Assembly (NCBI GenBank): GCA_949318235.1
Contig: OX439128.1
Location: 55,558,374-55,622,373, forward strand
Source: Ecdyonurus torrentis
Lineage: Eukaryota > Arthropoda > Insecta > Ephemeroptera > Heptageniidae
Reading direction: 5' to 3'
Length of the DNA: 64,000 nucleotides
The stretch's first letter is position 1; each line of letters starts with the position of its first letter. Shown here one piece after another: positions 34,211 to 46,293 of this stretch. A model generated the notes under the pieces. The model was given only the letters and a program-made list of their open reading frames with translations. It searched no databases and was not told where the DNA came from. The position numbers were made by a program, and so were the translations under genes.

Positions 34211-35461
34211 GCTTCAGACACTGTAAATCTACGACATCAGCTGTAACAGAATTTTTAAATGAAGTTAATAAGCAACTGGATATAAAAAATTTAGTTTTGG
34301 CAACATTCATCGACTTAAAAAAAGCATTTGACATAGTAAATCATGAATTATTACTAAAAAAATTAGAACATTTTGGTATTAGAGAAAACTGTTTAAATTT
34401 TTATAAAATCCTATTTATCAGAACGCTCACAAGCCGTTCAAATCAACGACATAAATGCAAATGGAGAGCGAGAAAAATACAGCTCTGAATTTACAGGTAA
34501 TAATACAGGTGTACCTCAGGGCTCAGTATTAGGACCTCTTTTGTTTATATTATTTATAAATGACTTAGAACATGCACTTGGGGCATCATGTAAACTTTTA
34601 CTTTATGCAGATGATATTGTATTAATCATAACAGGCAAATCAATTGATGAGTTAATTAAAAACCAACGTATTGCAATGAGCATACTTCGCAGATATCTGA
34701 ATTCAAACAAATTAATTATGAATGAAAGTAAGACATATTATATGTTATTTAAAACAAGTGATGAAATTAAAAATGAATTTGAAACAAAAACTGGAATTAA
34801 GCGTGTAACTCATTGCAAATACCTTGGAATTATTATTGATGATAAACTACATTGGAAATACCATATACAACAAACTAAAAAATCATTACAAACTGTTAAC
34901 TTTTTAATGAAACAATTAAGAAAAGTTTGCTCACTGAGTACTTTAAATAAATTTTATCATGGCTATGCAGCATCAAAACTAACATACGGTATAGTCTTAT
35001 GGGGTTCATCAGATCAAAAAAACAATGACACCATATTTAAATGTCAAAAGAATATTATAAGAAGCATGACAAGAGCAAACTCAGGTACAAGTTGTAAAGA
35101 AAAATGGAAAGAACTTGAAATACTAAATTTTCCCTCATTATGTATATTACATATATTCTCTATGTGAAAAATAACCCTCATTACTTTGTTAAAAACTCAG
35201 ATCTATCGGGTCGAATAACTCGACAAAGTAACAATATAGTCACCAACACTACTAAAAATAAAAACACAACTGAAACAAATTTTTTGATATTAGGAACTAC
35301 ACTCTATAATAATTTGCCTGAAGAACTAAAAAAAAAAAAGACAACAAAAAAGATTTTAAAGAGGAATTGACTAATTTTCTTCTTGAAAACAACAACTATG
35401 CTATTATTAGAAAGTTTTCAAGTGCTAATATACAAAATACATTTGTTACCACAAATATTTA
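34211..35461 (+). pseudogene. LINE reverse transcriptase and C-terminal region, three frames
   Basis: Frame 1 (from 34220): KSTTSAVTEFLNEVNKQ, LATFIDLKKAFDIVNHELL. A shift near 34405 leads to SYLSERSQAVQIN, then NTGVPQGSVLGPLLFILFIND and LLYADDIVLI (catalytic YADD at 34604-34615), KTYYMLFKT, THCKYLGIIIDDKLHWKYHI and YGIVLWGSS. Another shift near 35150 continues HYFVKNSDLSGRITRQSNNI and LGTTLYNNLPEELKK; a run of ten A near 35335 shifts to FKEELTNFLLENNNYAI and stops near 35461. All standard LINE RT motifs are present, but the protein cannot be made as one chain. Confidence 0.9.
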
Positions 35462-35926
35462 GAATTAAATAGGCTGTATAAATAGCTTAAATAATCTCAT
35501 AATATGTATGTTATGTGCAATTAAATTTTAAGTAATAATGTGTATCATAACACAAATTTTATATAGATTTTTATATTTTATAAAGAAATTGAATATTATA
35601 TTATATTTCAGATTATATTCATTTATCAAAATCAAATCAAATATATTTAAAAAAAATTAGTTATGTCTGTTTTAATATTTCAATATGTTAAAATTGCAAA
35701 AACAAAAAAATATAATATTAATAATTATAAATATATATTATAAATTATGATTGTTTGAAATATGATAAATTTTGTAAATAACAAATATCCTAAATATATA
35801 AAATGACTGATGGTAAACACTTTATTATGCAAGTGTTACTTATATATTTATTTGTGTATGTATTTTTTTTAATCAACATGTACCAACTGGTATTTTGATC
35901 AATAAAGAAACTGTAACTGAAACTGA
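35462..35926 (+). other. LINE 3' UTR
   Basis: AT-rich, non-coding; ends with the AACTGAAACTG repeats next to the right 34-bp inverted repeat. Confidence 0.7.
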
Positions 35927-35960
35927 AACTTGAAATTAATTCATTTCTATGCAACTGCAG
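35927..35960 (-). repeat. 34-bp inverted repeat flanking the LINE, right
   Basis: AACTTGAAATTAATTCATTT then CTATGCAACTGCAG; exact reverse complement of 31457-31490. Confidence 0.95.
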
Positions 35961-36570
35961 AATATATGGTTCAAAAATAGAGCAAAAGTTGCTCTAGTTA
36001 TTAACTGTAACCTAATTTTGTTTGTGATAATTTTTTTTAAAACTACTTCAACATATTCTCTGATGTATTCATTTGTACAACAATTTTTAAAATTATTACT
36101 ACGTGAACTTAAAAACAAAATTAAGGGAATTTGGAATTTAGAATTTTAGATCTATATACGGCGATTTTTTTTTTTTTATTTATTTAAGTCAACTTTGGAG
36201 CAAGTAATACTAATTTTTACGCATATTTTTGGTGAGTTGCGTCATATATCGCGCTGTTGCTAATATACCGCAACGTGCAATGCAAAAACTAAAGCATCAT
36301 ATTTATAGGCAATATAGTGAAAATTCAGAATATGGTTTTATTTTGTTAATACAACGCTTCGTTCATGAGTTATTATTTTTTAAAGTTTGAGTCCGCGATC
36401 TTTTTTAATCAACCGAAAGAGTACAATTATTCTATTTCTAATAAAAATATAACATATTTATAATAAAAAAATTATGCCTTGTTTGGCTATATTTATGATC
36501 GTAATAACTGTTAAATGCCTCATTAATACTGCCAATATTAAAGGAGATAATTAGTTTTTTGTGTCTCCTG
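35961..36570. other. Right interior of the foldback-bounded segment
   Basis: Non-coding; includes a T-rich tract near 36165-36180. No match to the left interior. The two small opposite-strand frames at 35936-36149 have no recognisable content. Confidence 0.45.
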
Positions 36571-36577
36571 AAAAGTA

Positions 36578-36757
36578 GTTAAAAGTGGACATCGGACATT
36601 AGTAAACTTTGAACCAAATGGACATCGGACATTAGTAAACTTTGAACCAAGTGGACATCGGACATTAGTAAACTTTGAACCAAGTGGACATCGGACATTA
36701 GTAAACTTTGAACCAAGTGGACATCGGACAATATAGCGGAACCATGACGATATATAT
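36578..36757 (-). repeat. Right terminal array of the 33-bp repeat
   Basis: About 4.5 copies, more uniform than on the left; ends GCGGAACCATGACGATATAT. Confidence 0.95.
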
Positions 36758-37257
36758 TGTATTAATTTGATAAGTATATTAATGTTATAATTATTTATAT
36801 TAAGCCATATGTATAAATTATAACTAGAAAACATAGATATATATATATATGCAAATTGGCCAGCGTAGAGCGTGACAACGTTTAAATTCATATTCGCGAG
36901 CGCAAAGTGCAAGCGTATGCATTTAAAAAGAGCGCTGGTTATATCTGTATATGTGTTTGTATTTATACATTTACGGAAATGTTTTATTTTCATTTTGTAA
37001 TTAATAATTTTGCACGATATCTAAAAATTAAAAATTTGTTATTTTTAATGTAAAAGTGCACTTAACATAAAAAAAATTGATAATTATTTTTGTTCCTAGA
37101 TTATAGAACTATATTTATGTATGCTTTCTACTAATCATGCATATACAAGCAAAAAATAAATAAATGTTTATAGTTGAAAAAAGAGAACAAACACAACATA
37201 TTTTGACGCAAAATAAGAACTTGTATTCTTTTGTATTAAATACTATTGTAATTTAAA
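36758..37257. other. Non-coding spacer
   Basis: Short (TA)n at 36836-36850. No exon seen. Confidence 0.45.
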
Positions 37258-37564
37258 CTATAGGGTGTATGCATTCATGTTAAAGTTGACGCCTTTTTGG
37301 ATAACTCAATAACATGGGTGGCATAGGAAAATAAATCATTTTGAAAGTTTAAAACCACTATGCAATATTTTTGAGAGCATTGATGCAGTAAATATGTTGA
37401 ATTAGTATCTCAAGTATGTGAGAAAAATAACATTAACAAAAAATTAAACTATTTCCCAAAGAAAGTGCCTTAAATAAAGTTTTCCTATGCTGATCAATGT
37501 TATTCACTACTCCAGTATGGCCTCCAAGCGCAATAAATATGAAGTTATCAGCATACACCCTATA
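37258..37564 (+). mobile_element. MITE copy (TATAGGGTGTATGC family), complete
   Basis: Ends TATAGGGTGTATGCATTCAT and AGCATACACCCTATA, with the family core (GATAACTCAATAACATGG, TATGGCCTCCAAGCGC). About 307 bp and the best-preserved single copy. It lies just past the splice donor of the exon at 37630, in the downstream intron. Confidence 0.9.
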
Positions 37565-37629
37565 ACTGAAATTGTACTTTTTTCTGAGACGTTAAAAAAT
37601 ATACTTAGAAATCAAAAGTTTACACTTAC

Positions 37630-37847
37630 TTTATTTATGCTTGCTAACTTCATATTAGAAGCGGAAATATGTTCTTGTAGTTGCAATGTGTTATGCAAAG
37701 CCAATTTTAGTATTTTAGAATCAAGTTCATGGTTTTGTTCTGTTTCCATTGTGTTTGTAATACAAAATCCTGTGTGGTTTGCAATTGTCTTGGAACCATG
37801 TAAAATTTTTGATCTTAAAATATCTTCTTCAGAAATCAAATCGAAGC
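37630..37847 (-). CDS. Putative C-terminal exon of the serine protease gene
   Basis: A 218-bp open exon between acceptor TCTGAAG|GCTTCG and donor AATAAA|GTAAGT (perfect consensus). It starts with two bases completing a Gly codon left by the exon at 38551 and then has 72 codons: FDLISEEDILRSKILHGSKT, IANHTGFCITNTMETEQNHE, then LDSKILKLALHNTLQLQEHI. Phase agreement with the protease exon supports joining, giving an extension after the protease fold. The sequence is polar and partly helical; I do not recognise a domain. It could also be an alternative 3' exon: if the upstream exon is not spliced, translation ends with ...TEGK and a stop at 38543. Confidence 0.6.
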
Positions 37848-38550
37848 CTTCAGAATAAAAATACATTTTAATAAAGATTGCAATAATAAAATATATAACA
37901 TAAGTGACACCAAAATAATGAAATATTAAAAATTGCTCATTTCATTATCAATACTGACATTTATTTAAAAATTACTGGAAAAAATTAAAAATAAACAATG
38001 TAATAATGCATTAAATTCTGCTAAATATGCATCATAAACCTACTGCAAAACCTAAGAGTGAGTATGGTATTGTAAATAATATCTTATTTATATAAATGTG
38101 TTACAAAAAGCAATTTTGGCTAGCTTTTTCTTATGTTTGTGTTTAGAAAATAAGGAGAACATATAAACATTTCAATTAAGTTTTTTTTTGTAATTTAGTA
38201 ATTTTAATGGTACACTTTTACAATATTTTAAATGTTAACAGGTATAATATTAAGAAACCTTAAAGTTTTTTTTGTAAAAAAAAACTATTCAATGCTTACC
38301 CGTCGAATCGAACGAACTACACTTTATAAATTTGGGGAAAAATGAATGTTCTACACTTCACAAATTTCAAGTTCCCCCATCTAGTTCTCATGTTAAAACG
38401 AGAAGAAGCGTCGAACGCAGATCGTTCATTTTGTTTAAAATTTGTAAAGTATTGTTCGATCACGTCGACAGGTAAACGTCGTATTATTGTATGAGAAAAA
38501 TGTTACAAACAACAGTAATGTTTGATGATTAAAGACAAATTGTTATTTAC
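37848..38550. other. Intron between the two protease exons
   Basis: AT-rich, holds the MITE at 38296-38475. No exon seen. Confidence 0.5.
38296..38475. mobile_element. ~180-bp MITE with terminal inverted repeats
   Basis: Left end TTACCCGTCGAATCGAACGA then ACTACACTTTATAAATTT; the right end reads, inverted, TTACCTGTCGACGTGATCGA then ACAATACTTTACAAATTT. About 36 bp of imperfect inverted repeats, intronic, non-coding. Confidence 0.65.
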
Positions 38551-38760
38551 CTTCAGTTATCTCTTTGATCCATGGAAGGAATGCAAAAAGGTCAGTGAAC
38601 ACATAGAAGTTATTTTCCTGACACGTGATTTCACGCGCACCTTGGTAGAATGCTACAGATTTGGACACAATACCTCGAAGTACAAGCTCTTCTTCTGAGT
38701 CTGGGAAAAATTTCTTCTGGTAAAATCCCCCTCCACTGTCTCCATGGCAAGGTCCTGTGG
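38551..38760 (-). CDS. S1A serine protease, catalytic-serine exon
   Basis: A 210-bp exon: TGPCHGDSGGGFYQKKF, EELVLRGIVSKSVAFYQGAR, EITCQENNFYVFTDLFAFLP, WIKEITE. GDSGGG holds the catalytic Ser (chymotrypsin Ser195); the Cys two residues before GDS pairs with the later Cys (191-220). LRGIVS and YVFTD..FLPWI are the last strands and C-terminal helix. The residue at position 189 appears to be Gly, not the Asp of trypsins, so trypsin-like cleavage is not expected. The G after GDSGG, replacing Pro, is seen in several arthropod immune and developmental proteases. Acceptor GTTTACAG|CC; donor GAAG|GTAAAT, or alternatively translation reads through to TAA at 38543. His57 and Asp102 exons lie upstream and were not found. 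Confidence 0.85.
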
Positions 38761-39403
38761 CTGTAAACAATAACATATTTCGGTTTAAAATAAAATTAAA
38801 GATTTATTTTCCTGAAGTTTTTCCTTTCTTAGTTTTTTATATCAAAGAATATACCATGCGGAAAAATTAATTATCTTTTTTGCTTATAGTTATTATAACA
38901 ATATTTAATTCTAAATTTAAATAAATTATATATTTTGTTTAAACATTATAAAATTAATAGATACTAAATACAGAGTTAAACTAAAACTTACATAGAGACC
39001 AAGATTTTATCTTGTTAAAGTTTTTTCACCACACTGCCAGAAAATATTCTTTTCAAACTTTAAATGTATTTTTTTAATCTCAAAAGTTACTACAATATTA
39101 AATATAATAGAAGTATTATATAAACGTTAGTGTGAAAGTAAGTAAGTCAAAGAATTTGAAAGAGAGATGATTGTGTCAAAGAAGTAAAAAAATCTATTTG
39201 TATCTTATTTTCTATGCCTTCATGGTCCCTACTTACATATTACATTTACATAATAAATAAGATAATTATAAATATATTATTTTATGCTGTATTGACGTCA
39301 TTAAAGCATCAATAATACAAAACTGATACAATCAATTTCACAATGATGTAAAAATAATATTTAAAATATTAATAATATTTAATTTATAGATATTTAATTT
39401 ATA
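38761..39403. other. Intron of the protease gene
   Basis: AT-rich. No recognised exon. Confidence 0.45.
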
Positions 39404-40030
<627 letters not shown>

Positions 40031-40220
40031 TAATATATAATACTTGGAATAAATTATGTAGTAACAAAACACTAAAAAAAAATTATGAAATATTTAATAT
40101 ATGTTTTAAAAAATACATAATATATACATATATTCATATATTAATACATTTTATATATATAATTGTTTTCTTATGACTTGACATCTTTCAACACGTGTAG
40201 TAGGCATTTTTGTTGCAAAT

Positions 40221-42014
40221 CACTAATAGACAAGGAAGATGAAACTTTAAGGGTCTATTTTACTACATATTCTGAAAGAGCATAACAGGTTCTATATCTG
40301 GTAAAATATCATAAGATTTAGTCAATTCTTTGATTTTTAAATTAAGATTTTCTAATTCACTCTAGCGCCGACATGCCTGTTTTGTCACGGTATTGTTATT
40401 TTCTTTCCAGAATAGAAATTGTTTAAAGCATAATTAATGTTTCAAAACAAAAATTAAATATCTCCGTTATTTTTTTATGTAATTGAATAAAATTACCAAC
40501 TGACATTAGGAAAAATGTGCATGTTTTTTTTACATGACCTTACTATAAGCAACCCTTATCTAACATTTACCCCTTTGAAGGGTGTAAACAAATAAAATGA
40601 ATCTCAATATATACTTTTTAATGCTTTTTCTTAAAAATTTATTTAAAGAAATCAAAAATGTTTTTCATGGGTACCGGAGAACTTTCATATCAGTGGTTGA
40701 AGAACTCCTTAAAGGCATAGACCAGAAAAAAACATAAGCATTTATATCATAAAAACATTTAATAGGATTTACATAAATAACTTTAGTTTGTCTTAAAACC
40801 CAACTGTAGCTCCGTTGCAGTGATCAGAAAATTCAATTTATGCAACCCGCACAACATTTTCATACTAATTTTTAAATGTTTCTGGCGTCATAATCATGAA
40901 ATTTCACGCAAATTGAATACTTTACAGCTTTTTTACGCTCACTCATAGGGCTACATTAGCATACTGGTAAAAAATTGTCATCAGTTTGGAAGATCCTATT
41001 TCGTTTTTTTTTTATTAAAAAGCAAATGCTGTTTTATGTGGTCTATGGATTTAAGGGTTAAAAGTTAAACATTTAGACATTTGTTTAGCCTTCTTATTTA
41101 TTGCGCCACTATAGGTGTTCATTTAATGAACATTTACCCTGGGAGTTAATTTTTTATAAAAAGTTCCTATTTGTACCTTCAAAACTCAAACAAAGGCGAA
41201 TGCAACCCTCTTCAACCCCTCAAATAAGGTCAAATTGGGCAAATTTAGTGGTTGAAAACATGAATGAAAAGTGCAAGGTTTTGCTCAAAAGGGTTAATTT
41301 AGCCTTGATATAATATCCTACACGACACCACTCCCCAAAGTTTTAAACAACATATTATTATAGTGAAAAAACACACCCACCCACTCCACAGAGTGACGTA
41401 ATGCTAAAAAACTACGAACTAGCTGCAGAAGAACATGACACAAGTAGTTTTCATAGAAATCAGCTTTTCAAAAGTTAGGTACACTTTTTTTTTATTTTTT
41501 TTAAGCCAAAATCATTATTAACTACTGAAAGGGGTAGTTTTTTTATTTTTAGTTTATATTTTATTAATTGCGGGGTTAATGACTCTCGGTTCCATGAAAA
41601 ACATTTTTGATATCTTTAAATAAGTTTTTAAGAAAAAGCATTGAAAAGTATATATTGAGATTCATTTTTTTTGTTTACACCCCTCAAAGGAGTTAATGTT
41701 AGATAGGGGTTGCTCATAATATGGTCATGTAAAAAACATGCACATTTTTCCTATTGTCAGGTGGTAATTTTATTCAATTTTATGAAAAATTAACGGAGAT
41801 ATTAAATTTTAGTTTTGAACCAATAATTATGCTTTAAACATTTTCTTTAGTGGAAACAAAATAACAATACCGTGACGAAACAGGCATGTCGTTGCTAGAG
41901 TCAATCAGAAAATCTTAATTTAAAAATCAAGGAATTGACCAAATCTTATGAAATTTTTACCAGAATATGTAATAAAATAGACCCTTAAAATTTCATCTTC
42001 CTTGTCTATTGGTG
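40221..42014. repeat. 1.8-kb inverted-repeat (foldback-like) element
   Basis: Arms 40221-40685 and 41578-42014 are imperfect inverted copies: CACTAATAGACAAGGAAGAT / ATCTTCCTTGTCTATTGGTG, GCCGACATGCCTGTTTTGTC / GACGAAACAGGCATGTCG, CATGTAAAAAACATGCACAT. The ~890-bp centre includes the dispersed repeat at 40790-40985. A diverged direct copy of the right-hand part of the centre and arm continues at about 42230-42540. No coding region found; the frame at 41101-41313 lacks any domain. Confidence 0.75.
40790..40985 (-). repeat. Dispersed repeat shared with the palindrome spacer
   Basis: Minus strand: TAGTATGAAAATGTTGTGCG, GGTTGCATAAATTGAA, TTCTGATCACTGCAACG, GCTACAGTTGGG. It matches 2600-2800 (inside the 4-kb palindrome's spacer) and, in its distal half, 63710-63830 and 25245-25380. 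Confidence 0.75.
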
Positions 42015-43088
<1,074 letters not shown>

Positions 43089-43640
43089 TATACACAATAT
43101 GTTCATATATTAGGAATCAGTATTATTTCAATTATTACATTATGACAAAACGAATTTATAAACAACAATATAAAAATAAAAATATCAGTTTTTTTTATAA
43201 ATTTCCAATTCGAGAGTTAATAGTTACCAATATAGCTAGCTCTTGTTAAAAATTAAAAATAATGAAAATTTTACTACTATAAAAACTTTTTTAATTTATT
43301 TGTACGTTTCATGATTTTGTTTATTTTCTGTGTCCTATTTATGATTTTATTTTGGATGTAAATAAACCAAAAAAATGTGGTAAAATTTTAAGGCTACCTT
43401 TAATCATGATCATATCGTTGCGGTAGCGCAAATAGGGCTTAAAGGCATAATGCACTTTTTTAAACATCCTTTAGAATACTAGGTTAATAATTTACATACC
43501 TTATTATGGCAGAATTAGGCATGAACGAGATGATTTTGTATGTATTTTCATTTATTTTCCATTTGACAGTTGAAATAAAACTTATCTGACGTCACACTGT
43601 ACTGATGGGGCTGCGAAGTGGTGGGGTGTTTTAAATTTAA
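43089..43640. other. Non-coding spacer
   Basis: No exon recognised; contains a TGACGTCA-like word near 43589. Confidence 0.4.
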
Positions 43641-43644
43641 ATTT

Positions 43645-43790
43645 GATTGTTAAAACAATGAAGGTAACAAGTCGTTTGGTTTTTAAAACAATGAAGGTAA
43701 CAAGTCGTTTTTCCTAAAACAATGAAGGAATTAAGTCGTTTGGTTGTTATAACAATGAAGGAAACAAGTCGTTTGGTTTTCAGCATCTAA
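43645..43790. repeat. ~33-38-bp minisatellite
   Basis: Four copies of AAAACAATGAAGG(T/A)AACAAG then TCGTTTGG. Confidence 0.85.
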
Positions 43791-44133
43791 AGGGCACAAG
43801 TCAATTTTGACCAATAAACATTGGAAATTTTTGATTTGGCTTTTATTTTCGTATTTTTTAACATTTTTTTCTCAAATCTGGCGGAAATATTTAAAAAATA
43901 AAATAACGATTTATTTTACATACAAAATTGTTAACATTGCACTTTTTTAAGCATTTTATTTAAATTTTTCTTTTGACTTTTGAGACGCCAATACGAGTCT
44001 AAAATTTTAAAAGTGGCGTCTTGACATTAAAAATAAATATATCTAGAAACTAAATTCAAATTCGTGATTTTCAACGTAAAATCAACTAAAAAATTGTTTG
44101 TACCAAAATTTTAGACAAAAAGTTATTCGGTTC

Positions 44134-45642
44134 CAGGGTTACCAACTGTCCTCTTTTTAAGAGGACATCCTCTTTTTCGGGCTTTTGTCCTCTGTCCTCT
44201 CAAGTACCAAAAAGGACAAGGACTGTCCTCTTTTTGGCCTTCACAAAGAGGACAACAAAAAGTTAATTTAGTAGAAAAAATTTAAGGAAAATTCAAAAAA
44301 TTTCTTTCGCCTGCGGCGAGCAAAACTTTGCGCAACTTCTCTAAAATGCATTTAATTTATTTTATTTAAAAAAAAAAAAAGTTAGTTAGAAAATATAAGC
44401 ACACCTAAAGACCAACAATATACTAATTAAGTGCTAGCAAATGATTTGATGTTCCTGTCACAATTTTAATGTTTACTTTTTTTATGGGGGAAATGAAACG
44501 AACAGAAATTTAACAAAAAATATACTTATTAAATGAAAAAACTAGCTGCGATAGTAAAATTGATTGAAAAACAGGAAACCGTCTGAGAAATATTGACTTG
44601 GGGGTTATTTTGTACCATATTTTATACCATATGTATGGCATCATTTTGATGCCATTTTCTAAAATTCGTGGATAATTTTTTTTTCAAGTTCCATCTCTAG
44701 ATTTATCTGTTCAGGGTGCAGGACACACGGGATGATTAAAAAAATTTGCATTTCTTTTCTAATAAAAATAGCACGTAATTATTTTGTGGCCCAGGTAGTT
44801 TAAACTAAAAAATTAAAGTTTCTTCATAAATAGCTTTATAGGTATTGCCAAAAACACAGTGATTGAAACATAAAATAAAAAAAGAAAATTTTAGAAATAA
44901 ACATTATTTTATGATAATTAGATCCTGAGAAAAAAATCTGATATATAGTATTGCTCAATTTTTAATTCTCTCTCTATATATCTTTTTTTTTTTTCCTTCA
45001 AATGTTTATAAATTTAAATATTTTTAAATATTTTGTACATTCTAATAACTAAAAAATTAAGTATATTGGCCACAAATTTTTATCCCCTCTTTCATCACAA
45101 CTTTAAAAAGTAATTAAAAATTCCTCAACTGCTCAAAAAAAAAAAAAAAAAAAAAAAAAACTTGAAATATTGAATAATGGAGCTTATTGGTTTAACGCTC
45201 AAGGAAAGCTAAGGGTCCCCTAATTTAACATTACGCTAATGAGGAGAAAAAGTTATTATTATTATTTATTTTTTTCAATTTTTGAGAACACTTAATCTCT
45301 GCCTGATTCTGGAGAAATTTAAATGAGAAATACTAGGCATAATAGGCGTGTTTTAAGCCTAGAAATTTTTTAAGATTTTTTTTTTTAACCGACAACCTCC
45401 AAATTACATTATATATTTTTTAATCTTTTTGGACCTAATTATTTAATAAAAATATTCATATCTTACGTTAAATGAATGGTTTTAAAATAAGATTAAAATA
45501 CTCAAACATGGGCCAGAAATAGCACCAAATTGTGAATTTTAATCCAAAATTCTCAAAATTTCTTGCGGGGGACACCCCCGCACCCCCCCTCAGTATAGGG
45601 TAACCTGTCCTCTTTTCATGTTTCAAATAGTTGGTAACCCTG
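44134..45642. mobile_element. Non-autonomous hAT-like transposon, 1,509 bp
   Basis: Terminal inverted repeats CAGGGTTACCAACTG and TAGTTGGTAACCCTG are flanked by a perfect 8-bp direct repeat TTCGGTTC (44126-44133 and 45643-45650). Ends beginning CAGGG and 8-bp duplications are hallmarks of the hAT superfamily. The subterminal part has repeated GTCCTCTTTTT / AAAAAGGACA words in both orientations (44150-44260, 45607), as expected for transposase binding. No transposase is encoded. It contains A tracts and, at about 45180-45400, a segment related to the 124-bp satellite. Confidence 0.92.
45180..45410 (+). repeat. Dispersed relative of the 124-bp satellite unit
   Basis: In the same order as the satellite: CCTAATTTAACATTACG, TTTTGAGAACACTTAATC, GAGAAATTTAAATGAGAAAT, ACTAGGCATAATAGGCGTGT, TTTAAGCC. 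It matches 48340-48575 more fully. Confidence 0.6.
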
Positions 45643-45654
45643 TTCGGTTCTAAA

Positions 45655-46290
45655 AACAAAGGAGAGTACCCATTTCTTTCACCCCCTCTTAAAATGTTTT
45701 TTCGAGTTTTAAAAATCTTTGGCTTCCTCTGACGACATTTTAAAGAAAACTACCGTTTAGAACGCAAATAAAAAAAACAATCCTGATGTATTAAATGGTA
45801 TGATTCAAATATTATGGAGCTGTTAGAATCGAAAAACCACAAATTTTACACCCTTATTTACACGCTAAATTTTTATTGAATATATTGCCCGATTTTAATG
45901 TGGTGCACATAGAAAGATGCAAAATATTGTTAGCAAAAACAAGTTTGCTAGAGTCAAGTTTGTACATTTTGAATCTTGCGAGCTATGAAACGTGTTGAGC
46001 AAAACTTGACATAAATAGTGATTTTTTTTATCGTATTTTGTTGCAGCGAAACGGCACAATAATATTTTCTTGCTGTTTTTCTATTCTTTATTTAGTTTTT
46101 TTTTAGTGTTTTTGATTTTTTAAAATATAGGAAGAATATAACATAATGACATCAGCAAATATTCTAATGTGTAGACTGTATTTATTTTACATACAGGTTT
46201 TGATCTATTGCTGTGTTAGTAACAAAAATGTGCCACTATAATATGTTTAACCCACAGAGGCTGTTTTATAAACTTTTTTCCTAGTTAACT
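45655..46290. other. Non-coding spacer
   Basis: No gene recognised. It continues the sequence left of the hAT insertion. Confidence 0.4.
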
Positions 46291-46293
46291 CTC

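Larger units (their letters stand above)
31525..35926 (+). mobile_element. Second degenerate LINE
   Basis: Order: ORF1-like protein, truncated endonuclease, reverse transcriptase, C-terminal region, and a 3' UTR ending AATAAAGAAACTGTAACTGA then AACTGAAACT. The short ACTGAAA-type repeats at the end, instead of poly-A, resemble CR1/L2-like LINEs. Defects: internal deletion between ORF1 and mid-endonuclease, frameshifts near 32695, 34405, 35150 and 35335, and a 261-bp palindromic insertion. Not the same family as the LINE at 1-6766, judging by the ends and protein sequence. Confidence 0.88.
30431..36757. mobile_element. 6.3-kb segment bounded by inverted arrays of a 33-bp repeat, with a LINE inside
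   Basis: Both ends read TATATATCGTC(G/A)TGGTTCCGC inward, followed by TATATTGTCC and about four to five tandem copies of a 33-bp unit (GATGTCCACTTGGTTCAAAG then TTTACTAATGTCC), in inverted orientation. This is the layout of foldback-type transposons, whose terminal inverted repeats contain tandem subrepeats. Inside the arrays the two sides differ (30615-31456 versus 35961-36570), apart from a 34-bp inverted repeat immediately next to the LINE. The outer ends lie in TA-rich DNA, so any target duplication is masked. Whether the LINE is a passenger or a later insertion is not resolved. Confidence 0.75.

Noticed and set aside
37487..37858. Plus-strand frame over the protease C-terminal exon
   Set aside because: Antisense shadow; the minus exon has consensus splice sites and matching phases.
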